Below the pieces are notes generated by a model. The model saw nothing but the letters and a program-made list of their open reading frames with translations, was not told where the DNA came from and did not search any database. Below, piece by piece: positions 1 through 11,182 of a stretch of 64,000 nucleotides of DNA; position 1 is the stretch's first letter; the number at the start of each line of letters is the position of its first letter. The stretch comes from Phenylobacterium sp. Root700 (GTDB lineage: Bacteria; Pseudomonadota; Alphaproteobacteria; Caulobacterales; Caulobacteraceae). Made by a program: the position numbers and the translations under genes. The DNA lies in assembly GCF_001429025.1 (NCBI RefSeq), contig NZ_LMHT01000007.1:198023-262022 (forward strand), written 5' to 3'.

Positions 1-5
1 TGCCA

Positions 6-24
6 CCTCCCCCAGCAGGGGAGG
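6..24 (-). terminator. Hairpin, probable terminator
   Basis: CCTCCCC and GGGGAGG form 7-bp arms around a 5-nt loop, 9 nt past the stop of the small membrane-protein gene on the minus strand. A similar CCTCCCC/GGGGAGG hairpin lies at 9010-9038. There is no clear T-run, so termination is inferred. Confidence 0.45.
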
Positions 25-32
25 ATCTAGGA

Positions 33-254
33 CTAGTCGCGGTCGATGCGGACCTTGGCCTCGGCGGGCTCCGTCTTCCAGACCCGCACGGCGACGGCCG
101 CGGTGATCGCGGCCAGGATCGCGGTGATCGCGCCGCACCATTGAAGCGTGTTCATGCCCTCGGCGGCGAACCGGCCGACGGCGGCGCTGACGAAGAACAC
201 CAGGCCTGCGGTGCCCCACTCGGCGCCCCAGCTCGAAAACAGCAGCTTCAGCAT
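33..254 (-). CDS. Small two-TM membrane protein, unknown function
   Basis: A 73-residue protein with two hydrophobic stretches (about residues 14-28 and 37-56) and a charged C-terminus ending RIDRD, so it is probably an inner-membrane protein with two helices. No catalytic motif is visible and I do not recognise a family. It lies downstream of the hybrid kinase gene on the same strand, 81 nt from its stop, and a hairpin follows its own stop. The ATG lacks a strong ribosome-binding site. It is probably a real gene because both helices are coherent and frame use is clean, but function is unknown. Confidence 0.55.
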   Translation of the reverse strand: MLKLLFSSWGAEWGTAGLVFFVSAAVGRFAAEGMNTLQWCGAITAILAAITAAVAVRVWKTEPAEAKVRIDRD

Positions 255-335
255 GAAAATATCCGTTGGATTGCGGCGTGCAGGCGGGGAAATAGCCGCA
301 TTCAGATGACGCCGAAATGTGGCATGCGGTCGCCG

Positions 336-2372
<2,037 letters not shown>

Positions 2373-2453
2373 TCCCTGGTCCCGACCGGCAAACTCTGAG
2401 GTTCGACACTGATCGAAGGTGGTTAAGGGACGGTGTGGCCGAGCTTCATCCAC

Positions 2454-2482
2454 AAAAAAGCGGCCGCGTCGCCGCGACCGCT
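2454..2482 (-). terminator. Rho-independent terminator
   Basis: 10-bp arms AGCGGCCGCG and CGCGACCGCT with one mismatch are followed on the minus strand by a run of six Ts (six As at 2454-2459). It lies 23 nt past the stop of the gene at 2506-3018 and ends that small operon. Confidence 0.8.
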
Positions 2483-2505
2483 TTCCTTGAGGGCGATTTG
2501 CCTAG

Positions 2506-3018
2506 TTAGGGCGTGATCGTCTCCGGCGTTTCCGTCGGCGGTATTACGGCAGGCTCCGAGACCACAGGCGCCGGCGTCTGTTCGGCCGGGGCTGACGCGG
2601 CCTCAGCAGGAGCCGCCACGGGCGGCGGAGCTACAATCGCCGCCGGAGCAGGGGCCGAGGTCTGGCCGAGCGCCGAATAGGGGACCGGCGCGCTTGGCAG
2701 CGTCGCGCTGGCGTCGGCGGCGAAGCCGGAGGCCGCCTGTGCGGCGGGCGCCGGACGGGCCGCGGCCACCCGGACCGGAGGCGCCGCCCGAGCCGCGGGC
2801 CTCGTCGCCACGACGGCTTCGGGCGTCGTCGGCTGCGGAGTCTGGGCCGCCGCCAGTTCAGCGGCCACCGGAGCCGCCGGTTTTGTCACCGGAGCCTCGA
2901 TCACAGCGGTCGCCGGAATAGGGTCGGCCATGATCGTCTGGCGCGGCTGCATGGCGAAATAGGTGACGCCGGCCAGCAGGACGACGGCGGGCACGCCGAT
3001 CATCAAGGCGGGCGTCAT
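2506..3018 (-). CDS. Membrane-anchored Ala/Pro-rich protein
   Basis: 170 residues: one N-terminal membrane helix (about residues 3-23) followed by a low-complexity tail of Ala, Pro, Val and Thr with no fold I recognise. The tail is probably extracytoplasmic and unstructured, as in spacer or periplasm-spanning proteins. The ATG overlaps the TGA of the upstream gene in ATGA, so the two are translationally coupled. A strong terminator follows the stop. The function is unknown; the composition suggests a structural or tethering role, which is only inference. Confidence 0.6.
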   Translation of the reverse strand: MTPALMIGVPAVVLLAGVTYFAMQPRQTIMADPIPATAVIEAPVTKPAAPVAAELAAAQTPQPTTPEAVVATRPAARAAPPVRVAAARPAPAAQAASGFAADASATLPSAPVPYSALGQTSAPAPAAIVAPPPVAAPAEAASAPAEQTPAPVVSEPAVIPPTETPETITP

Positions 3019-3212
3019 ACGGTTGCGGTCTTCTTTCGCGTGGTTCGGGCGTAGATCGGCGTGCCGGCGAACATCGGCTGCTCTTCGGCGTGGATAAGCG
3101 CCTCGTCGGCGTGAAGCGTCTGCTCTCGAGGCGCGTCGAAGGCCTCTTCATTCCGCGCGAAATCGTCAGCGGTAAAAGCAGATCTAGAAAGGGGTCGGTA
3201 TTCGGTAGACAT
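3015..3212 (-). CDS. Small hypothetical soluble protein
   Basis: 65 residues starting MSTEYRPLSRSAF, charged and probably soluble, with no recognised domain. GGGAGG stands 7 nt before the chosen ATG; an adjacent in-frame ATG 3 nt upstream is possible, and the longer open frame reaching 3263 lacks a ribosome-binding site. It overlaps the Ala/Pro-rich membrane protein by 4 nt (ATGA), forming a two-gene operon. The AT-rich stretch at 3230-3420 upstream probably contains its promoter and holds no gene. Confidence 0.6.
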   Translation of the reverse strand: MSTEYRPLSRSAFTADDFARNEEAFDAPREQTLHADEALIHAEEQPMFAGTPIYARTTRKKTATV

Positions 3213-3445
3213 CATACACCTCCCAAAATTATTGGTCGGTGTAAGAACGATGTGGGTGTTCACATGTTCCGATATCTGAAAATCAGACAGCGATGTTTCT
3301 TGATCATTCCTTGAAAACTAACGCTTTTAATCGTCAATTTGCTTTCAATGACCCGGAATTTGTCTGATTTATTCTGACAATTTCGCGCAGAATGTCGCCG
3401 CAATATTCTAAGTGTCGCCATCAACTGGCCGCATTTCGCGCCCGG

Positions 3446-4162
3446 CTAATCCAGCAGTTCGGCGATCGAACGGACGATCCGGTCAGGCCTCACCAGGCTG
3501 CCCGGCGGCAAGCCTTCGCCCAGATGGTCGTGCCAGACGGCGTAGATGCCCAGGCGCTGCGGAGCCGTCACCTCCCACTCCAGATTGTCGCCGACCATCC
3601 AGGTCTCATCGGGGGTGACGCCCAGAACCTGCATGGCGTGCAGATAGGCCTGTTCCTGCGGTTTGCCGAACCCGGCCTCGCCCTCGATCTGCACATGATC
3701 GAAGAGCCGGGCGAGGTCGAAGCGCTCGACCTTGGCGCGCTGCGGCGCGGCCGCGCCGTTGGTGACCAGGGCGAGCTTCACGCCCCGGTGCTTCAACTCC
3801 TCGATGGTCTCCAGGGCACCGGGGAAGAACTTGGCCTGCTCCTCGCGATAGATGTGGAAGCGTTCGCCGAATGTGGCCGCGAAGGCCGGGGTCAGGCCTG
3901 GCGCGCGATCGGCCAGGGTCTCGAAGGCGGTGGCCACGGCCAGTTTGCGGCCCTCGGCCAGGTTCTTGCGCCAGTGTTCGGCGCGGATCTCGTCGGCCCA
4001 GAAGGCGCGGAAGGTGGTCTCCAGCGACTGGCCGGCTTCCTCCGGCGTCACCGGAGCGAAGACGCCCGCGAATTCCTCGGCCACGGCCTGCAGGATCAGG
4101 CGGCGCGAACCGAAGGAGATGATGGTTTCGTCGAGGTCGAACAGAATCGCGGTGGGCAGCAT
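3446..4162 (-). CDS. HAD-superfamily hydrolase, subfamily IA
   Basis: 238 residues. Motif I is FDLDETI near residues 8-14 (nucleophile and acid/base aspartates), motif II is LVTNGA, and motifs III/IV are the lysine in FGKPQ and VGDNLEWEV. The region between motif I and II is a helical cap, as in phosphoglycolate phosphatase-like enzymes. It should be a cytoplasmic Mg2+-dependent phosphatase or dehalogenase-type hydrolase; the substrate cannot be told from the sequence. It is divergent from the acyl-CoA synthetase gene, with about 150 nt between the two start codons for both promoters. Confidence 0.85.
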   Translation of the reverse strand: MLPTAILFDLDETIISFGSRRLILQAVAEEFAGVFAPVTPEEAGQSLETTFRAFWADEIRAEHWRKNLAEGRKLAVATAFETLADRAPGLTPAFAATFGERFHIYREEQAKFFPGALETIEELKHRGVKLALVTNGAAAPQRAKVERFDLARLFDHVQIEGEAGFGKPQEQAYLHAMQVLGVTPDETWMVGDNLEWEVTAPQRLGIYAVWHDHLGEGLPPGSLVRPDRIVRSIAELLD

Positions 4163-4315
4163 GGCGCCATCCTAGGCGGGGCTTTCGCGCCGCGCACTGA
4201 GTCCTCGGCGCCACGGTCGGCTTCGCCTGACGCGTGTGCGACGTCCTGTGTTCATAGCCCCGCTTGACCCGTCCGGGCGGCCGCCGCCAAGGTGGCCCTG
4301 CGTCGGAGGGAATGT

Positions 4316-6103
4316 ATGCGTATCAGGGCCCAGCTAGAGCGTGACTGGCGTTTCATACGCGGGCTCAATCGCACTCTGAAGCGCGTGAAGTCGATCGCGC
4401 CGACCTCGAACAACCTGCTGTGCGACGATCTCCAGGATGCGGTCGAAGAATGGCGCGACAACCCGGCGCTGACCTTCGAACATAAGACGCTGACCTATGG
4501 CGAGATGGACGCGGTCGCCAACCGCTACGCTCATTGGGCCAAGGGGATCGGCCTGCGACGCGGCCAGACGGTGGCGTTGTTCATGCCCAACCGGCTGGAA
4601 TATTTCCCCATCTGGTATGGCCTGTCGAAGGTCGGGGTGGTCACCGCCCTGATCAACAACCAGCTCGCGGGTCTGCCGCTGGCCCACTGCCTGAACATCT
4701 CCGGCGCGGCGCATGTGATCGTCGACAGCGAGACCTCGCCGGTGTTCGAACTGGCCAAGGCGCAGCTCGATCGGCCCTTGCAGCAATGGGTGTTGGGACA
4801 GGCGCACGGCGATCAGCGTGACCTGACCCAGGCTCTGAAGAGCTGCAGCCAGCTCCCCCCCGACCGCAGCGTCCGCGAGGGGATGGTCGCCAAGGACACC
4901 GCCCTGCTGATCTTCACCAGCGGCACCACCGGCCTGCCCAAGGCCGCGCGGGTCACCCATGTGCGCGCCCAGCTCTATATGCGCGGTTTCGCCGGCTCGA
5001 CCGGGGCGACCGACAAGGACCGCATCTATGTGGCCCTGCCGCTCTATCACGCCACCGGCGGCCTCTGCGCCTTGGGCGCGGCCCTGCTGAACGGCGGTTC
5101 GGTGGTGGTGAAGAAGAAGTTCTCCGCCACCCACTTCTGGGAGGACGTGGTCGCCGAGAACTGCACCATGTTCGTCTATATCGGCGAGCTCTGCCGCTAT
5201 CTGATCAATCATCCCGAGACCGAGGACGAGGGCCGCCACAAGGTCCGGCTGGCCTTCGGCAACGGCCTGCGCGCCGATGTCTGGGCCGAGATGAAGCGCC
5301 GGTTCCGCATCCCTGACATCCTGGAGTTCTACGGCTCAACCGAGGGCAACATCTCGATGTTCAACTTCGACGGCCGGGTGGGCGCCATCGGGCGCTCGCC
5401 GAAGTGGCTGCGCGAGAAGGTGAACTACCGGCTGGTGCAGTTCGACGTGGAGAAGGAAGAGCCGATCCGCGCACTGAACGGCCTGTGCATCGAATGCGGC
5501 CCTGGCCAGATCGGCGAGTGCATCGGCAAGATCGGCCACGACGCGCGCAGCGAATACACCGGCTATGTCGACAAGGCCGCCTCGGACAGGAAGATCCTGC
5601 GCGACGTGTTCGAGAAGGGCGACGCCTGGTTCCGCTCCGGCGACCTGATGAAGACCGACGCCGACGGCTATTTCTATTTCGTCGACCGGATCGGCGACAC
5701 CTTCCGCTGGAAGGGCGAGAACGTCTCCACCGGCGAGGTGGCTGAACAGCTGCAGGCCATTCCGGGCGTGGTCGAGGCCAATGTCTATGGCGTCGAGGTC
5801 GAGGGCGCGGACGGCCGGGCGGGGATGGCGGGCGTGGTCGTCGACAGCCAGTTCGACATCAAGGCGTTCGGGGAGATCGTCGCCCGCGACCTGCCGCCCT
5901 ACGCCCAGCCGGTCTTCGTTCGCATCCTGCCGGCCATCGAGACCACGGGCACCTTCAAGTACCGCAAGATCGACCTGGTCGCCGACGGCTTCGATCCTAC
6001 GACCATCAAGGGCGCGGTGTTCTACAAGGACGGCGCCAAGGGCTATGTGAAGCTCACCAAGCCCGGTTTCGCCAAGATCATGGCAGGAGGCGTGAAGCTG
6101 TAG
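4316..6103 (+). CDS. Long-chain acyl-CoA synthetase of the FATP/very-long-chain type
   Basis: 595 residues. Adenylate-forming enzyme that activates fatty acids with ATP and CoA. The P-loop-like motif IFTSGTTGLPKAARV, the YGSTEGN motif and the C-terminal FRSGDLMKTDADGYFYF and DRIGDTFRWKGENVS motifs are all present, in the order and spacing of the FATP/FadD6-like branch. GGAGGG lies 5 nt before the chosen ATG; an earlier in-frame start at 4292 lacks a ribosome-binding site. It is followed 45 nt later by uvrC on the same strand, which is probably a chance neighbour. The substrate chain length is not determinable here. Confidence 0.9.
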   Translation: MRIRAQLERDWRFIRGLNRTLKRVKSIAPTSNNLLCDDLQDAVEEWRDNPALTFEHKTLTYGEMDAVANRYAHWAKGIGLRRGQTVALFMPNRLEYFPIWYGLSKVGVVTALINNQLAGLPLAHCLNISGAAHVIVDSETSPVFELAKAQLDRPLQQWVLGQAHGDQRDLTQALKSCSQLPPDRSVREGMVAKDTALLIFTSGTTGLPKAARVTHVRAQLYMRGFAGSTGATDKDRIYVALPLYHATGGLCALGAALLNGGSVVVKKKFSATHFWEDVVAENCTMFVYIGELCRYLINHPETEDEGRHKVRLAFGNGLRADVWAEMKRRFRIPDILEFYGSTEGNISMFNFDGRVGAIGRSPKWLREKVNYRLVQFDVEKEEPIRALNGLCIECGPGQIGECIGKIGHDARSEYTGYVDKAASDRKILRDVFEKGDAWFRSGDLMKTDADGYFYFVDRIGDTFRWKGENVSTGEVAEQLQAIPGVVEANVYGVEVEGADGRAGMAGVVVDSQFDIKAFGEIVARDLPPYAQPVFVRILPAIETTGTFKYRKIDLVADGFDPTTIKGAVFYKDGAKGYVKLTKPGFAKIMAGGVKL

Positions 6104-6148
6104 GACACGCCGCCTACGCTTGGGCGCGGACTCGCCTATATTGCCGAG

Positions 6149-8017
6149 ATGCCGACCGACGTGACCACCCAGGCTCCCCTCCAGGGCGCGGCCCTGATCA
6201 AGGACGAAGTCCGCCGCCTGCCCGATGCGCCCGGCGTCTATCGGATGATGGGCGAGGATGGCGAGGTCCTCTATGTCGGCAAGGCCCGCAGCCTGAAGAA
6301 GCGCGTCCTGCAATATGCGCAGGGCCGGTTCCACACCCAGCGCATCGCGCTGATGGTCGACCTGACGCGGTCGATGGAGTTCGTCACGGTCCGCACCGAG
6401 ACCGACGCCCTGCTGCTCGAGATCAACCTGATCAAGCAGCTGAAGCCGCGCTTCAACGTGCTGTTGCGCGACGACAAGAGCTTCCCCGAGATCGTCATCC
6501 GCCGCGAGCACCCGGCCGCGCAGCTGCGCAAGCATCGCGGCGCGCACACGATCAAGGGCGACTATTTCGGGCCCTTCGCCTCGGCCCACTCGGTGACCAA
6601 GACGCTGAATACGTTGCAGAAGGCGTTCCTGCTGCGGTCGTGTTCGGACAGCGTCTACGAGAGCCGAACCCGCCCCTGCATGCTGCACCAGATCAAGCGC
6701 TGCGCCGCGCCCTGCACCGGCCTGATCAGCCTGGAGGACTATGGCGGTCTGGTCGATCAGGCCGAGGCCTTCCTGCGCGGCAAGAGCCGGGTGGTGATGG
6801 AGCGCATGTCGCAGGAGATGCAGGCCGCCTCCGACGAGATGGAGTTCGAGCGCGCCGCCCGGATCCGTGACCGTATCCGGGCGCTGGCCTCGGTCGCCCA
6901 GGAACAGCAGATCAATCCCGAGACCCTGGAGGAGGCCGACGTCTTCGCCCTGCACGCCGAGGGCGGCCAAGCCTGCGTGCAGGTGTTCTTCTTCCGGGCG
7001 GGTCAGAACTGGGGCAACCGCGCCTACTTCCCCCGGGTCGACAAGAGCGACGAAGACCCCGACGTCATGAGCGCCTTCCTGGGGCAGTTCTACGACGACA
7101 AGCCGATCCCCAAGGTGATCCTGACCAATGTGGAGCCCTCGGAGGCCGCGCTGCTGACAGAGGCCTTTGGTCTGAAGGCCGGGCGGAAGGTCGAGATCAA
7201 CCAGCCCAAGCGCGGCGAGAAGGCCCAGTTGGTCGATCACGCCCTGACCAACGCCCGCGAGGCGCTGGGCCGCAAGATGTCGGAGAGCTCGGCCCAGACC
7301 AAGCTGCTGGCCGGGGTTTGCGAGGCCTTCGGCATGGACGCGCCGCCCGAGCGGATCGAGGTCTACGATAACGCCCACATCTCGGGGACCAATGCGGTCG
7401 GCGGCATGATCGTGGCCGGGCCTGACGGCTTCCAGAAGAGCCAGTATCGCAAGTTCAACATCAAGGGGACCGAGCTCACCCCCGGCGACGACTACGGCAT
7501 GATGAAGGAGGTGATGCGTCGCCGCTTCTCGCGCATGGTCAAGGACGAGGAGGCCGGCGAAGTCGCCGTGCGCCCCGACCTGGTGCTGGTCGACGGCGGC
7601 GCGGGTCAACTCGCGGCGGTGATGGAGGTCCTGGAGGACCTGGGCGTCGACGACATCGATGTGGTGGGGGTCGCCAAGGGGCCGGATCGCGACGCTGGGC
7701 TGGAAAGGTTCTTTATCCCCGGCAAGACGCCGTTCATGCTCGAGCCGAAATCGCCGGTGCTCTACTACCTGCAGCGCCTGCGCGACGAGGCGCACCGTTT
7801 CGCCAACGGCAGCCACCGCACCCGGCGCTCCATGGACATCAAGAAGAACCCGCTGGACGAGATCGAGGGCGTCGGTCCGGGGCGCAAGCGCGCCCTGCTG
7901 CATGCCTATGGTTCGGCGCGCGGCGTCTCGCGGGCCTCGGCGGACGATTTGGCCAAGGTGGATGGGGTGAGCGAGGCCCTGGCCCAGCGGATTTTCGATT
8001 TCTTCCGCAAAAGTTGA
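6149..8017 (+). CDS. uvrC: UvrABC system protein C (excinuclease subunit C)
   Basis: 622 residues, the usual length. It makes the two incisions in nucleotide excision repair. The N-terminal GIY-YIG domain begins with PDAPGVYRM and [14 protein letters not shown]; a UVR motif lies near residues 215-250 ([15 protein letters not shown]); the RNase H-like 5'-endonuclease domain has the aspartates around [13 protein letters not shown] and [10 protein letters not shown]; tandem helix-hairpin-helix motifs close the protein ([13 protein letters not shown] and [12 protein letters not shown]). No residues appear missing. It is followed at 43 nt by a small secreted protein gene and then pgsA, all on the plus strand. 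Confidence 0.97.
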   Translation: MPTDVTTQAPLQGAALIKDEVRRLPDAPGVYRMMGEDGEVLYVGKARSLKKRVLQYAQGRFHTQRIALMVDLTRSMEFVTVRTETDALLLEINLIKQLKPRFNVLLRDDKSFPEIVIRREHPAAQLRKHRGAHTIKGDYFGPFASAHSVTKTLNTLQKAFLLRSCSDSVYESRTRPCMLHQIKRCAAPCTGLISLEDYGGLVDQAEAFLRGKSRVVMERMSQEMQAASDEMEFERAARIRDRIRALASVAQEQQINPETLEEADVFALHAEGGQACVQVFFFRAGQNWGNRAYFPRVDKSDEDPDVMSAFLGQFYDDKPIPKVILTNVEPSEAALLTEAFGLKAGRKVEINQPKRGEKAQLVDHALTNAREALGRKMSESSAQTKLLAGVCEAFGMDAPPERIEVYDNAHISGTNAVGGMIVAGPDGFQKSQYRKFNIKGTELTPGDDYGMMKEVMRRRFSRMVKDEEAGEVAVRPDLVLVDGGAGQLAAVMEVLEDLGVDDIDVVGVAKGPDRDAGLERFFIPGKTPFMLEPKSPVLYYLQRLRDEAHRFANGSHRTRRSMDIKKNPLDEIEGVGPGRKRALLHAYGSARGVSRASADDLAKVDGVSEALAQRIFDFFRKS

Positions 8018-8059
8018 GCGCGGGCTAGAGTCCGGGCTGACGCTTCACAGGAGACGCCG

Positions 8060-8335
8060 ATGTCCCGCCTTGTTCTCACCTTCGCCGCCCTCGCCGTGCT
8101 GACCCCGGCCATCGGTCACGCCAGTTCGCCGGACGCCTGGGCCGCGTTCCAGGCCGACGTTCGCGCCAAGTGTCTGGCCGCCGCGCAGGCCCAGGGCATG
8201 AAGACGCCGGAGGTGATTGTGCACCCGCTCGGCACTGAGGCCTATGGCGTCGCTGTGCTTCGTGAAGGCACCGACAAGCGAATCTGCGTCTATGGCAAGC
8301 AATCGAAGAAGGTGGAGCTGACGCCGGCCACCTGA
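8060..8335 (+). CDS. Small secreted protein, unknown function
   Basis: 91 residues with a typical signal peptide (MSRLVLTFAALAVLTPAIGHA, cleavage after HA) and a mature part of about 70 residues containing two cysteines that could form a disulfide in the periplasm. CAGGAG lies upstream of the ATG. It sits between uvrC and pgsA on the same strand with gaps of 42 and 26 nt, so co-transcription is likely. I do not recognise a family. Confidence 0.7.
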   Translation: MSRLVLTFAALAVLTPAIGHASSPDAWAAFQADVRAKCLAAAQAQGMKTPEVIVHPLGTEAYGVAVLREGTDKRICVYGKQSKKVELTPAT

Positions 8336-8361
8336 AGGCTCATCCGCGCGTTAGGACCGCC

Positions 8362-8991
8362 ATGAAAGCTCTACCCAATATCCTGACCTCGCTGCGGCTG
8401 GTCCTGACGCTGTTCGTCTTCGTGGCCCTGGCCGCGGCCTCGGGCGCGATACCCTATGTCAGCGAGCGGTTGACTTCGGAAATGCAGTTTTCCCTGCAGC
8501 GCTGGGCCTTCTGGTCCTTCGTGATCGCCGCGGTGACCGACTTCTTCGACGGTTGGTTGGCGCGCAAGTTGGACGCCGTCACCGTCTGGGGCGCGATCCT
8601 CGACCCGATCGGCGACAAGGTGCTGGTCTGCGGCGCGATCCTTGGCCTGCTGGCGATGGGCGGCCAGCCGATGGTGGTGCTGCCGGCCGGCCTGATGCTG
8701 TTCCGGGAATTCACTGTCAGCGCCCTGCGCGAAGTGGGCGCGGGCCGCGGCGTGAAGCTGCCGGTCACCCTGCTCGCCAAGTGGAAGACCACGCTGCAGC
8801 TGACCGCCCTGGCGGCCGAGCTGCTGGTGGCGTCCTGGGGCGCGTTCAACCTGCCGGCCGACCCGGCGGTGCAGGAACCGGCGACCTTCATCGCCCATAC
8901 GCTGATGTGGCTCGCCACCCTGGTGACGCTGATCACCGGCGCCCAGTACTGGGAACAGACCCGCAAGGCGCTCAGCGCGCAGGAAACGTAG
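8362..8991 (+). CDS. pgsA: CDP-diacylglycerol--glycerol-3-phosphate 3-phosphatidyltransferase
   Basis: 209 residues. Membrane enzyme that makes phosphatidylglycerol phosphate, the first committed step of phosphatidylglycerol and cardiolipin synthesis. The CDP-alcohol phosphatidyltransferase signature DGxxARx8GxxxDxxxD is fully present around residues 63-86 (it starts DGWLARKL and ends ILDPIGDK). Several hydrophobic segments fit an inner-membrane protein. The NILTSLRLVLT start is typical of PgsA. A hairpin at 9010-9038 separates it from the convergent GST gene. Confidence 0.93.
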   Translation: MKALPNILTSLRLVLTLFVFVALAAASGAIPYVSERLTSEMQFSLQRWAFWSFVIAAVTDFFDGWLARKLDAVTVWGAILDPIGDKVLVCGAILGLLAMGGQPMVVLPAGLMLFREFTVSALREVGAGRGVKLPVTLLAKWKTTLQLTALAAELLVASWGAFNLPADPAVQEPATFIAHTLMWLATLVTLITGAQYWEQTRKALSAQET

Positions 8992-9009
8992 GAGCTGTGG
9001 CTGCGTCCT

Positions 9010-9038
9010 TTTCCTCCCCTGCGTAGCGGGGGAGGAAA
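9010..9038. terminator. Bidirectional hairpin terminator between pgsA and GST genes
   Basis: 10-bp arms TTTCCTCCCC and GGGGAGGAAA surround a 9-nt loop in the gap between two convergent genes. The T-rich and A-rich ends of the stem could serve either strand. Confidence 0.6.
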
Positions 9039-9045
9039 GAAGAAC

Positions 9046-9663
9046 TCAGGCCGACGCCTTCTCGGCGACGCGGGCCTTCACGCGGTCCTGCCAGGCGGCG
9101 AGGTTCTTGTTGTCGGGGTCCAGGGCTTGCCCGACCGTGGCGCCGAACTGGATGAAGCAGAACAGCATGATGTCGGCCAGGGTGAAGCGCTCGCCGGCGA
9201 TCCAGGTCTTGCCGGCCATCAGGCCGTCCAACCAGGCCAGCTTTTCCTTGGCGATTTCCTTCAGGTCGCTCGCGGCGTGCGGGATGGTGCGCATGCGGCT
9301 CTGGAACAGCGGCAGGCCCTCGGCGTAGCGGAAGCCGCTGGTCAGGGGTTCGCAGATGTTGAGGTCGAGGCGGCGCACCCACATGCGCGTCTCGGCGCGT
9401 TCTTCCGGCGTCGTGCCGATCAACGGCGGGGTCGGGTATTTTTCGTCCAGGTATTCGCAGATGGCGGTGATCTCGGCGAGCACGGTCCCGTCGTCGAGTT
9501 CCAGGCAGGGCAGTTGGCCGGCCGGGTTCTTGGCGACATAGCCCGGCTGGCGGTTCTCGCCGCCGACCAGATCGACCTTCTGGGTCGGAAGCTCCACGCC
9601 CTTTTCGGCCAGGAACATGGTCACGACCGCCGGATTGGGGCCCACCGAAGAATAGAGTTTCAT
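9046..9663 (-). CDS. Glutathione S-transferase family protein
   Basis: 205 residues. The N-terminal thioredoxin-like half has MKLYSSVGPNPAVVTMFLAE and the cis-proline region QLPCLELDDG, then AITAICEYLDEKYP; the C-terminal half is all helical with KTWIAGERFTLADIMLF, the usual N-capping box of GSTs. The active-site residue is probably the serine or tyrosine near the N-terminus. The ATG chosen has GGGAGG 6 nt upstream; an upstream in-frame ATG at 9696 lies too near the P450 stop. It follows the cytochrome P450 gene by 43 nt, suggesting a shared detoxification operon. The substrate is unknown. Confidence 0.88.
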   Translation of the reverse strand: MKLYSSVGPNPAVVTMFLAEKGVELPTQKVDLVGGENRQPGYVAKNPAGQLPCLELDDGTVLAEITAICEYLDEKYPTPPLIGTTPEERAETRMWVRRLDLNICEPLTSGFRYAEGLPLFQSRMRTIPHAASDLKEIAKEKLAWLDGLMAGKTWIAGERFTLADIMLFCFIQFGATVGQALDPDNKNLAAWQDRVKARVAEKASA

Positions 9664-9706
9664 GCCGTCCTCCCAGGACTTCTGTTTGGGCGGCATATCG
9701 CCTGCT

Positions 9707-11095
9707 TTACGCAGCGGCGATCAAGTCGGTTTCTCGCAGGCTCACCATCAACGGCAGGCCGCCGCGCGGCCGGATCGCGACATCGGCCGTCGGGAACACC
9801 TCGTGATCGAGGACGGGCGCAAACTGGAACCTGGCCAGCCAGCAGCTGAGGATCAGCGCGGCCTCGGCCTGGGCGAACTGGGCGCCGATGCAGACCCGCG
9901 GACCCGCGCCGAATGGCAGGTACTGGAAGCGGTTACGGCCCGCCTTGGCCTGCGGGCTGAAGTTTTCTGGATTAAACAGGTCGGGCTCTTCCCATAGGCG
10001 GGTATGGCGGTGGAGCACCCAGGGCCGGATGCTGACCATGTCGCCCTTGCGGATGCGGTGGCCGCAGAGTTCGTCCTCGGCCAGCGCCACCCGGTCGATG
10101 CGCACGACGGGCGGATAGAGGCGCATCGCCTCTTCCAGCACCATCCGCAGATAGGGCAGGCGAGCGACCACCTCCTCGGGGCCGCCGCCGGCGGCGAACG
10201 CGGCACGGGCCTCGGCGGCGGCGCGGTCCTGCACCGCTTGGTCCTGGCTCATCAGGTAGAGGCTCCAGGCGAGCGCGTTGGCGGTGGTCTCGTGGCCGGC
10301 GATGTAGAAGGTCACGGCATTGTCGAGCGCCAGCTTGGCCGCCGCGGCCGGGGACCTGCCCTCGCCGAACGCCTGCAGCAGCCGGGTCATGAAGTCGAGC
10401 GGCGGATCGGGGTCGGCCTGCCGCCGGGCGACGAACTCAGTCAGCCTGGCCAGGATGAATTTGCGGCCGATCTCGCCGCGGCGCGCGATGGGCGAGCGAT
10501 CCAGCCAGGGCATGCCGATCAGGACGCCTAGCCGGTATTCCCCGACGGCGGCCAGCGCTGCGTGCATGTGCTCGGAGGCCTGCGCCGAGGTCAGGGAGGG
10601 CTCGTCGGAAAATAGCGCGCGGCTGATGACCTGCGCCGTGGTCCGGGTGGTCTCGGCGGCGACGTCGATCCGTCCCGGCGTCCAGCGATCGGCGGTGGCC
10701 TTCGCGGCCTCCACGAACAGCGGCATGAAGTGCGCCACGGCGCCGGGGGTGAAGACCGGGGCCATCAACCGGCGTTGCTCGCGCCAGGGTTCGCCGTCGC
10801 TGGTCAGCAGGCCCTCGCCGGTCAGGTTTCTGAGCATGCGCTTGACCAGCGGCGGTTTCGGATAGTTGGCGGCGTTGTCCAGCAGGACCCGGCCGATGGC
10901 CTCGGGATCGCTGATCAGATGCGTGCGCAGGGTGATCACCCTGCGAAACCAGTAATCACGTTCGAAGGCGAACTTCGGCCAGCCGACCAGAGCGTTCCGC
11001 GACATCTCGCCGAAGAACAGCCGCCAGATCGGCCGCAGGCGGTCCTCGCGCGCCGGCGCGGCCGGCCGGAAGCGGCTCTGGGCCTCGTTGGTCAT
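9707..11095 (-). CDS. Cytochrome P450
   Basis: 462 residues. Heme monooxygenase with the cysteine-ligand loop FGAGPRVCIGAQFA near residue 400, the I-helix oxygen-activation motif AGHETTA near residue 255, and the K-helix ExxR in EEAMRLYPP. There is no N-terminal membrane anchor, so it is a soluble bacterial P450 needing separate redox partners; none are encoded close by. The neighbouring GST and pirin genes lie on the same strand. The substrate cannot be assigned; fatty acid or xenobiotic hydroxylation are both possible. Confidence 0.92.
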   Translation of the reverse strand: MTNEAQSRFRPAAPAREDRLRPIWRLFFGEMSRNALVGWPKFAFERDYWFRRVITLRTHLISDPEAIGRVLLDNAANYPKPPLVKRMLRNLTGEGLLTSDGEPWREQRRLMAPVFTPGAVAHFMPLFVEAAKATADRWTPGRIDVAAETTRTTAQVISRALFSDEPSLTSAQASEHMHAALAAVGEYRLGVLIGMPWLDRSPIARRGEIGRKFILARLTEFVARRQADPDPPLDFMTRLLQAFGEGRSPAAAAKLALDNAVTFYIAGHETTANALAWSLYLMSQDQAVQDRAAAEARAAFAAGGGPEEVVARLPYLRMVLEEAMRLYPPVVRIDRVALAEDELCGHRIRKGDMVSIRPWVLHRHTRLWEEPDLFNPENFSPQAKAGRNRFQYLPFGAGPRVCIGAQFAQAEAALILSCWLARFQFAPVLDHEVFPTADVAIRPRGGLPLMVSLRETDLIAAA

Positions 11096-11182
11096 GCCTG
11101 TCCCCTGGTCTCAACAAGGAAGGCTAGGCTTGGCGGCGCGCTCCGTCACACGACCTTTGATCACAGGGTCAGTGACGTGGGC

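Noticed and set aside
5336..7903. An 855-codon open frame on the minus strand opposite acyl-CoA synthetase and uvrC
   Set aside because: It crosses two well-supported genes and has no domain; this is a usual artefact of high-GC DNA.
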